A stretch of DNA of 8,276 nt from an uncultured Sphingomonadales bacterium (lineage in GTDB: Bacteria; Pseudomonadota; Alphaproteobacteria; Sphingomonadales; Sphingomonadaceae), in NCBI GenBank assembly GCA_937898525.1, contig CALCBC010000040.1:1-8276 (forward strand), written 5' to 3'. A program made the position numbers and the translations under genes. The notes under the pieces are model-generated. The model made no database searches and was not told the origin of the DNA. It worked only from the letters and a program-made list of their open reading frames with translations. Shown here one piece after another: positions 1 to 6,600 of the stretch. The number at the start of each line of letters is the position of its first letter. Position 1 is the first letter of the stretch.

Positions 1-225
1 CAGTCGGCGCGCCGGACGGATCCCGGCGAGGTGATGCTGCGCATCAGCCAATTGCTGGATCCGGCGGAAAGCGCGGCTGTCGCGGCCTATGCCGGTGCGC
101 TCCCTGCGGGTCCTCCGCGTCCGGAACTTCGGGCAGCATCCCCCGCAGCACGTCGTGGCGATCCCAGAAGTGGTGCTTCAGGGCCGCCCCTGCATGTCCC
201 GGAATCAGCACGAGCAGCAGAATGA
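1..225 (+). CDS. Class I cytochrome c, C-terminal part only
   Basis: Plus-strand reading frame open from the first base of the window, so the N-terminus and the CXXCH haem motif lie outside. The 74 visible residues begin with a typical class I cytochrome c ending: a Met at residue 12 (probable sixth haem ligand) followed by the last helix, roughly ISQLLDPAESAAVAAYAGAL. This helix packs against the haem in small periplasmic electron carriers. Third codon positions are G/C-rich up to about residue 35 (base 105) and then become mixed, which suggests the last 39 residues are a read-through tail antisense to the cytochrome b561 gene. The gene is convergent with the operon at 44-3229 and probably supplies an electron acceptor for it (inferred). 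Calling a cytochrome from the last helix alone is moderately secure; a neighbouring redox operon supports it. Confidence 0.62.
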   Translation, partial: QSARRTDPGEVMLRISQLLDPAESAAVAAYAGALPAGPPRPELRAASPAARRGDPRSGASGPPLHVPESARAAE

Positions 226-715
226 CCAGCCAGTGGTGCACCCGCTCGGCCGCCCACGCCAGCGCAAATCGGGTCTCCGTCGCCAGCGCGTCGAGCGGCA
301 CCTGCGGCCACGGGATCACGCCGGCGAGCTTCAGCGGCCCCGGCGGCGCGAGCGCCGACCACATCACCCAGCCGCTCACCGGCACCGCAACGAAGCACAG
401 GTAGAACAGCGCGTGCGTCACGTGCGCGAGCGTGGTCTGCCAGCCGAGCCGGTCGGCGTCGTTGACCGGGCCGGGAATGACGATGCGCCACCACGCGCGA
501 AAGAAGGTCAGTACCAGGATCGGCAACCCGACCGCCGCGTGCACTTCGTAGGCGCGCAGCTTGTCGCCGCCCGGCATCAGCACGTCGGTATAGAGCCCCC
601 AGCCGAGCTGGAAGATCACCAGCGCGGCCATGCTCCAGTGGAACGCAATCCCGACCGGCGAGTAGCGTCCCTCCTCGGCGTGCCGGGCGGACCACGCGCG
701 CAGGCCCTCGAGCAT
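44..715 (-). CDS. Cytochrome b561 / b-type dihaem membrane cytochrome
   Basis: A 223-residue inner-membrane cytochrome b of the bacterial b561 family (PF01292 type), which passes electrons between a quinol or a periplasmic donor and another carrier. Four membrane helices are visible at about residues 21-42, 58-78, 97-120 and 157-178. Candidate haem ligands are His26 (AFHW), His59 (EVHAAVG), His98/His101 (LAHVTHALFY), His160/His161 (HHW) and His174. The family hallmark ALKHHFWDRHDVLRGMLP is present at 178-195. The start at 715 was chosen because its ATG shares one base with the TGA of the upstream CtaG-like gene (TGATG), implying coupled translation; upstream extensions of the frame are antisense-like and low in family similarity. 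The final 28 residues, beyond the family's usual end, are rich in Arg and Pro and overlap the convergent cytochrome c gene. The family call is secure; its redox partner is inferred. Confidence 0.9.
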   Translation of the reverse strand: MLEGLRAWSARHAEEGRYSPVGIAFHWSMAALVIFQLGWGLYTDVLMPGGDKLRAYEVHAAVGLPILVLTFFRAWWRIVIPGPVNDADRLGWQTTLAHVTHALFYLCFVAVPVSGWVMWSALAPPGPLKLAGVIPWPQVPLDALATETRFALAWAAERVHHWLVILLLVLIPGHAGAALKHHFWDRHDVLRGMLPEVPDAEDPQGAHRHRPRQPRFPPDPAIG

Positions 716-1464
716 CAGGCGACGGCCCGCGTCTCGTCGCGCAGCCAGCGCCCGGCGACGAGCAGCGCCGCGGCGAGATAGACCGCCGCGGCGGGCGCCC
801 ACATGATCAGCCCGCCGAGCTGCTGGTCCTCGAGCGGCGTCAGGCCCCACGCCGCCGTCGTCAGCAGGTGCGGCGCATAGAGCGGCTCGCCCGCGAAGGT
901 GATCAGCGCCCCGAGCAGCCCCATCTGCACCATCGTCGCCAGCAGCGCTGCCACCACCGTCGCGACCGAGGCCCGGCGTAGCGCGACCCAGAATCCGGTC
1001 GCCGTCGCCAGCAGCGAACCCTGCATCGCCCAGTAAACCGCGTCGTTCGACAGCGCGGCCGCGTAGAGCGGCGGGTAGTGCCAGGCCCACAGCACCGCCG
1101 CCTGCAGCCCGGCCCACCCCGCCACGCGCCCGCCGTCTCCGCGCCGCGCCCCAGGCAACGCCAGCGCCAGCAGCGGCGCGGCCGCCGCGACCAGCAGCGC
1201 GTGATGCGCGGTCCGCGCGGCGAACAGCGCCGAAGTCAGCGCACACAACGGCGAGACGAACAGCACCGCCAGCAGCGCGATTCCAGCGCCGAACGCGAGG
1301 GTCCGTTGCCGGTCCCCGTGCCACCCGGCCAGCCGCCACGCCGCCACCGCGCCGAGCAGCGCCGCCAGCAGCCATGGATCGAAATTCCACCGCGCGAGCC
1401 ATTCGGCCGGCCCCGGGGCCGCGCCGCAGTAGGGAACCCACAGCTCGCCCCGGCCCCCCGCCAT
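715..1464 (-). CDS. caa3_CtaG-family membrane protein (cytochrome oxidase assembly type)
   Basis: A 249-residue polytopic membrane protein of the caa3_CtaG family (PF09678 type), associated in Bacillus with formation of active caa3 oxidase and presumed to act in copper handling. This family is distinct from Cox11, which is also called CtaG. About six or seven hydrophobic segments fill residues 30-240. Diagnostic motifs are His87-His88 (ARTAHHALL), WAWHYPPLY at 126-134, a Met/His segment MVQMGLLGALITFAGEPLY at 178-196 followed by His199, and TPLEDQQLGGLIMW at 209-222. The conserved His and Met residues could bind copper (inference). The start lies 2 bp after the stop of the dehydrogenase gene and has no clear Shine-Dalgarno sequence, so it probably depends on coupling. 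No oxidase subunit gene is visible nearby, so its actual client is unknown. Confidence 0.88.
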   Translation of the reverse strand: MAGGRGELWVPYCGAAPGPAEWLARWNFDPWLLAALLGAVAAWRLAGWHGDRQRTLAFGAGIALLAVLFVSPLCALTSALFAARTAHHALLVAAAAPLLALALPGARRGDGGRVAGWAGLQAAVLWAWHYPPLYAAALSNDAVYWAMQGSLLATATGFWVALRRASVATVVAALLATMVQMGLLGALITFAGEPLYAPHLLTTAAWGLTPLEDQQLGGLIMWAPAAAVYLAAALLVAGRWLRDETRAVA

Positions 1465-1466
1465 GG

Positions 1467-2795
1467 TCAGGCGCCCGGAGCCGCCGCGGTGGCCGCCGGC
1501 CGCACCCGCGGCGCGACTCGCCAGACCGTGTTCGAGAGGTCGTCGGCGATCAGCAGCGCCCCGCCAACCGGGTCGACCGCCACGCCCACCGGCCGCCCGC
1601 GCGCATTGCCGTCCCCGTCGAGGAACCCGGTCACGAACTCGACCGGCTTGCCGCGCGGCCGCCCGTCCGCGAACGGGATCCACACGACCTTGTAGCCGGC
1701 GAGCGCATTGCGGTTCCAGCTGCCGTGCATGCCGACGAACGCGCCGTTGCTGTAGCGTCCGATACCCTGCGCGCCGACGAAGGCGAGGCCGAGCGGCGCG
1801 ACGTGCGAGCCGAGCGCATAGTCGGGCGTCACTGCGGTGCGGACGAGCTCGGGCTTCTGTGGGCGCGTCCGCGGGTCAATGTTCTGGCCCCAGTAACTGT
1901 ACGGCCAGCCGTAGAAGGCGCCATCGCGAACCGCGGTCAGGTAGTCCGGCACCAGTTCCGCGCCGAGTTCGTCGCGCTCGTTGACCACGGCCCACAGCAC
2001 ATTGCTCTCGGGATAGAAGGCCAGCGCGGTCGGGTTCCGGATCCCGGTCGCGTACGAACGGTGCGCCCCGGTCTGGCGGTCGACTTCCCACACCACCGCG
2101 CGGTCGAGCTCCGAGGCCATACCGCGCTCGCCCGCGTTCGAGTTCGAACCGATTCCGACATAGAGCATGGCGCCGTCGGGACTGGCCGCGAGCGCCTTCG
2201 TCCAGTGATGGTTGAGCTCGGACGGGAGCTTGGTCACCTCGCGCCCCGGCGCGGTGATCTGGGTCTGGCCCGCGACGTAGGGAAACTCGAGCAGCGCGTC
2301 CTGATTGGCCACGTAGAGCGCATCGCCGACCAGCGCGAGCCCGTAGGGCGCATCGAGGCCATCGATGAATACGCTGCGCAGTTCGGCGACACCGTCGCGG
2401 TCGGCGTCGCGCAGAAGGGTGATCCGGTTACCGCCCTCGACCTTGGTCTTGCCCCGCGCCTTGATCAGGCCGGCGATCACGTCCTTGGGCCGGACCTTCG
2501 GCGCATTGCCGCCTGTTCCCTCGGCAACGAGAACGTCGCCGTTGGGCAGGACGAGGATCTGCCGCGGAATCTTGAGGTCGCTCGCAAGCGCCGTGATCGT
2601 GAAGCCGTCGGGCACAATTGGCCGTTCGCCGTTCCAGGCGACCGGCGTGGCGATGTTCATCGGGGGCAGCAGGCTCTGGCTGATTGCCGGCAGTTGCGGC
2701 TCGGGGCCTGTCTGGTCGAGGTCACGGTTGCCGTCCCCGCACCCGGCGAGCGCGGCGGCCAGCATCGCGGCGGCGAAAACGTTCCGCGCGGTCAT
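1467..2795 (-). CDS. PQQ-dependent sorbosone/glucose dehydrogenase-type lipoprotein
   Basis: A 442-residue predicted periplasmic quinoprotein of the L-sorbosone/soluble glucose dehydrogenase superfamily, a six-bladed beta-propeller that oxidises sugars or aldoses using PQQ. An N-terminal lipoprotein signal ends in LAGC with Cys19 as the lipidation site. Motifs in order: an acidic loop RDADRDG (129-135, possible calcium site), NHHW (195-198, probable catalytic His region) followed by SPDG, GIRNP (251-255, matching the Arg-Asn pair near PQQ in soluble glucose dehydrogenase), VNERDELG, FYGWPYSYWG (294-303), LGSHVAPLGLAF, GMHGSWNR (355-362) and GRPVGVAVD (400-408). Length is typical of the family. 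The start at 2795 gives the lipoprotein signal, has GGGAG 8 nt upstream, and overlaps the DUF2231 stop as ATGA. The substrate cannot be assigned; related proteins act on varied sugars. PQQ synthesis genes are not in view. Confidence 0.9.
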   Translation of the reverse strand: MTARNVFAAAMLAAALAGCGDGNRDLDQTGPEPQLPAISQSLLPPMNIATPVAWNGERPIVPDGFTITALASDLKIPRQILVLPNGDVLVAEGTGGNAPKVRPKDVIAGLIKARGKTKVEGGNRITLLRDADRDGVAELRSVFIDGLDAPYGLALVGDALYVANQDALLEFPYVAGQTQITAPGREVTKLPSELNHHWTKALAASPDGAMLYVGIGSNSNAGERGMASELDRAVVWEVDRQTGAHRSYATGIRNPTALAFYPESNVLWAVVNERDELGAELVPDYLTAVRDGAFYGWPYSYWGQNIDPRTRPQKPELVRTAVTPDYALGSHVAPLGLAFVGAQGIGRYSNGAFVGMHGSWNRNALAGYKVVWIPFADGRPRGKPVEFVTGFLDGDGNARGRPVGVAVDPVGGALLIADDLSNTVWRVAPRVRPAATAAAPGA

Positions 2796-3229
2796 CGGCC
2801 GATCTCCCGGCCACCGACTCCGGAATAGGCGATCCAGCCGGCAGCGAGTGCGAGCACGGTGCTGACGATCGAGAGCAGCAGCCCGGTCGTGCCGACCGCG
2901 CTCCACCCGTCTTGGCTATGGTGGAACGCGTTGATCAGCCCGGCGCACCACATCACGGCGAGGAGCGCGACGTAGAGGGCAAGCCGTCCCCGCCACCTGC
3001 GCGACCGCTGGCCGACGAGCAGCACGAGGCCCCAGGCCAGCGCGATGCCGCCGAAAAGCAGCGCGGCGGCGATCATCCAGGCAGAGAAGTTGCTCCACTG
3101 GATGACGGCAGTGTTGAGGTAGGTGATGTCGGACGCGAGCGCACCGGCGAACAGCGCGATGGGGAACGCGAGGATCAACGCGTGCAGCGGGTGCAGTAGC
3201 GAGCGATTGAGCAGCAGCTGGTCGGGCAC
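2792..3229 (-). CDS. DUF2231 four-helix inner-membrane protein
   Basis: A 145-residue integral membrane protein resembling the DUF2231 family (PF09990 type), whose function is unknown. Four membrane helices are seen at about residues 16-36, 49-72, 82-102 and 113-134. The family-type N-terminal signature HPLH (13-16) is followed by FPIALFAG and an acidic residue, Asp34, in ASDITY; QWSNFSAW lies at 44-51. The paired His residues close to the membrane face suggest a cofactor or metal site, but this is inference. Translation starts at GTG, supported by a good Shine-Dalgarno sequence (GGAGGA) 9 nt upstream. It is the first gene of the four-gene operon, and its TGA overlaps the ATG of the dehydrogenase gene in ATGA, so its synthesis is likely tied to that enzyme. 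Confidence 0.83.
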   Translation of the reverse strand: MPDQLLLNRSLLHPLHALILAFPIALFAGALASDITYLNTAVIQWSNFSAWMIAAALLFGGIALAWGLVLLVGQRSRRWRGRLALYVALLAVMWCAGLINAFHHSQDGWSAVGTTGLLLSIVSTVLALAAGWIAYSGVGGREIGR

Positions 3230-3238
3230 CGCGATCGG

Positions 3239-3244
3239 TCCTCC
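3239..3244 (-). promoter_or_regulatory. Shine-Dalgarno site for the DUF2231 gene
   Basis: The minus strand reads GGAGGA here, 9 nt before the GTG at 3229-3227. It is close to the ideal anti-16S match and decides the use of a GTG start for the operon's first gene. Confidence 0.75.
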
Positions 3245-3256
3245 GTTCCGTGCGAA

Positions 3257-3279
3257 TGGGGTCCCTCATGCTAACCCCA
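3257..3279 (-). promoter_or_regulatory. Inverted repeat in the leader of the redox operon
   Basis: The arms TGGGGT (3257-3262) and ACCCCA (3274-3279) are perfectly complementary around an 11-nt loop. The element ends 27 nt before the GTG start of the DUF2231 gene and just upstream of its ribosome binding site. It could be a repressor operator or a leader hairpin. It has no T-tract, so it is not an intrinsic terminator. No confident -35/-10 pair was found around it. Confidence 0.35.
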
Positions 3280-3501
3280 GGAGAGGCGTTTCTTTCCCGA
3301 CCAGGCCATTCTGCGCTCGTCGATGCCCGCCTGGCTGCATCAGGAGGCACGCGGCTACCCTCGCAAGTCTGGTGCTGCCATCGCTAAAAGGCCCGCAGCA
3401 GCTGTTCCGCATTCGGGTTACTCTCGGTAGCGGGGCGCACACGATTGGGCCATGCAAGGCGAGATCAGGCGGATGCGCCGGCCAAGGGCTCCGCGAAGGG
3501 C

Positions 3502-3523
3502 TGACGGCTGTCATCCGCCGTCA
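3502..3523 (-). other. Hairpin downstream of the autotransporter gene
   Basis: A perfect 7-bp inverted repeat, TGACGGC (3502-3508) and GCCGTCA (3517-3523), has an 8-nt loop and lies about 90 nt after the autotransporter stop codon. A second, longer-range pairing competes with it: GGCGGATG (3468-3475) with CATCCGCC (3512-3519). There is no downstream T-run on the minus strand, so it is not a classical terminator. It may stabilise the 3' end of the mRNA. Confidence 0.3.
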
Positions 3524-3602
3524 CGTCGGGCAGCGCATCGCGGGCAAGATCGGCGACCGGGAGGGTTTGCATCGATGCCGCCGCCGATTGGCACTGCCTC
3601 CC

Positions 3603-3614
3603 CTGATCGATCAG
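3603..3614. repeat. 12-bp palindrome at the autotransporter stop codon
   Basis: CTGATCGATCAG is perfectly self-complementary and includes the TGA stop of the autotransporter (3611-3613). Its role, if any, is unknown; it may be chance. Confidence 0.35.
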
Positions 3615-6600
3615 AAGACGATGCTGATACCCGCTCGCAGGCCGTGATTGGTGGTGCTCGAGCCGTGCTGGCCGTTGTAGCTCAGGCTGATGGAAGCGCC
3701 AGGTGCCGCCTGTACCGCCATTCCCAGGTCGATCACGAAGGCGTCGTCCTCGAGCGGAACACCGAGGATCCCGAAGCTGTCGCCTCCGCCAAATGCTCGC
3801 GCGGAGAGCCGGCCGAGATCGCCGAAAGCGTGGCGCCATGCGACCATGCCTTGAAGCCCTGCAGTGACCTGGCCGAGCTCCAGTCCACCCTGCGCGCGCA
3901 AGCCCACGGTGGAGAAGGTCTGCTTGGCATCCCGGCCGTCGACGGCCAGCGCGGCCGCGCCACCAGTCTCGGTGCGGGCTTCGCCATCGAGGCGAACGTA
4001 GGCAATGCCGGCGAAGGGCTCGAAGTTCGTGCCACCGTGCTCGACCCGGTACGCGAGTTCTCCGAAGATTTGCGCGGTCGCAGCGTCGTGTGAAGACGCG
4101 AGACTGTCGTCGAACCCGGTGAACGCCACTGAGCGGGATGTCTCGACGGCATGCCAGGCATAGGCGCCTCCCGCGCGCAGCGCCACGCGGCCCCACCGAC
4201 CTCCGCCATAGACACCGAGATGCCAGGTGTTGGCCGAGCCCGACGAGTAGCGCGCCGCCAGATCGAAGCTCGTGTGGCTGTAACCGGTGAAGACCCCGAA
4301 GCGCATAGTCTCTCCGGCCGCAACATCGCCGCCGGCGAAAAGGCCGCCGATTGAACGCTCGAAGCGGGCCGTGTTGCCGTCACCCTGCCAGTCGCCCCAG
4401 GCGCCGAAGGCGCGGCCCCAGGCACCGCGACGCTCATCTTCGGCATCCGCCAGTCGGTCGAGCACGGCCTCGCGCGGGAAACGGCTGTCCTCGGTCAACG
4501 CCGTTCCGATCGAAGCGTGGACCTCGCCCGACAGCAGATCCAGCGCTAGAGGTGCTTCGGCGTGGGAGAGGTTGATCACGGCGGAGAAAAGCTCGCCGCT
4601 CCCCAGCGACAGTACGCCCCCGCAGGTAGAATTCTGATTGAAGGTAAGACCGCCAGGGCAACTGGCTTGTCCGGGTCCCCCGTCACCCGCCAGCAGCGAG
4701 GTCAGATAGACGTTCGCCGCATCGTAGCCGAGCTCGAAGTCGAGGAAGGCGAAGTCGTCGGTGACCTCGTCGAAAGTGCCGACCACGCCCCCGGTCCCTG
4801 CCGTCAGGATCGTGTACGTAAGCCCGGGCGTGTAGGTCGACCCGGTGTCGGTCCGGTTGGCGGGCACGACATGGACGGTGCCGCCGGCGATCTCTGCACT
4901 TCCGCTGTCGATCAGGTCGCTGTGAACGCCGGGCGTGCTACCGCCGTCGCTCAGCTCGACTTCGTAGGTCGAGCCAGTCTGAAAGCTGACGGTGTCCAGT
5001 CGCAGCGTGCCTATGCTGTTGCCGGGTGCCAGGGTTCCGCCCGCGAGGACATCGGCTCTGTGACCGATGCCGCTGCCCATCAGTCGCGCTCCCTGGTGCA
5101 CGCGGATCGTTCCTCCAAGGGTGCCGTCGAGCGCAAGCGTGCCGGCCAGGATGTCGGTCACGGGCTCGGCCTCGCGCTCGAATCCCCCGATCGAGCCACC
5201 GGTGAAGGTGAGCGTGCCCGAGCCTTCCTTCACGATGCGTCCGCTGCCTCCAAGGTTTCCGCCGAAGGTACCATCGGTCTGCTGGTCGAAGACCAGTTCG
5301 CCATCCGAATCGACCGTGGCGTCGCCTCGCAGGCTCGCGGCGTCCCCCTGAAGCACGCCCTCGAGGACCTCGATATTGCCCTCGTAACTGTTCGTACCGG
5401 TCAGGATCAGCGTTCCCAGGTCGGTCTTCCGGATCCCGCCTGCGCCGGTCAGCTCGGCGGCCACAGTAGCGACAAACTCCGCACCCGCGCCCGTTCCGTC
5501 GCCCACGCGGAACACTATGGCGCCGTCTCCGAGCGTGACCGCATCGCCGCTTACCGTGTAACCATCGACGGCGAACTGCACCCCGGTGTTCACCGTCACC
5601 ATTCCCTCGGTATTGTCCACCGTCACGAGCCCCGCTGCGTCGGATGGCGCCGCGACAGCAAGCGTGGTGACCACCGGAGCGGGCGAGAAGTCCTTGGGCC
5701 CGGTGAATATCAGCAGCGCATCGGGATCATAGGGGCCGTTCGCGCTGCCGTCCGCCACGGTCCAGTTCGTCCCGTTTGCATTCCAGAGCCCGTCGCCGCC
5801 TTCGATGGCGTCGTTACCCACGGTTCCCGCGCCATCCCAGATGAAATAGGAATCGGGCGTGGGTGTACCGACCAGCAGGTTGACCTGGTTGGCAACCGAA
5901 GTCTGCACGGTGAGATCGCTGGCGTCATAGCCTGCGGGCGTGATGCCGATGTCCAGTTGATTGTCGGTCAGCGTGCCGCCATAATCGAACAGCCGGTAAA
6001 GACCCGCTCCGAAAGCACCCGCGTCGATCACGTTCAGCGTGCCGTCCAGCGTCAGGTTGCCGGTGACGACGATCAGATCGCTGTCGATGCCGGGCATGCC
6101 GTCAGGGGCGCCGAGTTCGAACGCGACCATCGTATCCGCGCCCAGCGAAAGGTCTCCGTCGATCGTCAGCGTCCCGGGGCTGTTGCCCGCCTCCAGGATG
6201 GCATCGGCGAGGCTCACCGTACCGCCGATCGTGCCTGTGCCGCCCAGCCTTCCGCCGCCGGAGACGGTCATGAGGTGCGATCGGCGGCCGAATACGCCAT
6301 CCACGGTCAGGCTTCCCCCCGTGACGAGGGTTTCGCCTTCGAAGAAGTTGGAACTCTCGGAGACACCGGAAAAGGTGGTCGTACCGGCGCGGTGCTCGAT
6401 GAGGCCCACGCCGGAGATCGCGGAATCGATGTCGATGCCCGCCCCGGTGTAGTTGAAGACCAGCCTGCCTTCGCCCGAGCCGAAGGCGATGCGACCCGTG
6501 TCGAACAGAACCTCGCTCGGGGCTTCGCCGTCTCCGCCACCGATGAACAGGGACCCGATGGAATTGCCATCGCGCGCGATCGTGAGGGTGCCGCCGACAC

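Larger units (their letters stand above)
3230..3610. other. Intergenic region between autotransporter and redox operon
   Basis: About 380 bp without a convincing gene. Open frames on both strands are short, Cys/Arg-rich and unlike any family I recognise. The segment must contain the end of the autotransporter transcript and the promoter of the DUF2231 operon. Inverted repeats are seen at 3257-3279, 3468-3519 and 3502-3523. A four-bp CCCG/CGGG stem (3392-3395 with 3414-3417) followed on the minus strand by CCTTTT is the only terminator-like element and is too weak to call. No tRNA or CRISPR is present. Confidence 0.6.

Noticed and set aside
716..1441. N-terminal extension of the cytochrome b561 frame to 465 residues
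   Set aside because: The extra 242 residues are Arg/Ala/Gly-rich and lie over the CtaG-like gene in another frame; the coupled ATG at 715 gives the normal family length.
1374..2828. Plus-strand open frame of 484 codons across the dehydrogenase gene
   Set aside because: It is antisense to the motif-rich sorbosone dehydrogenase; the product is Arg/Ala/Val-biased without a known fold signature.
3266..3514. Minus-strand 82-codon frame in the intergenic region
   Set aside because: It starts with ATG but has no Shine-Dalgarno sequence, and its Cys/Pro/Arg-rich composition resembles no known protein. A small gene cannot be fully excluded.
3123..3647. Plus-strand 174-codon frame spanning the intergenic region
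   Set aside because: Half of it is antisense to the DUF2231 and autotransporter genes, it is Cys/Arg/Ser-rich, and it has no family resemblance.
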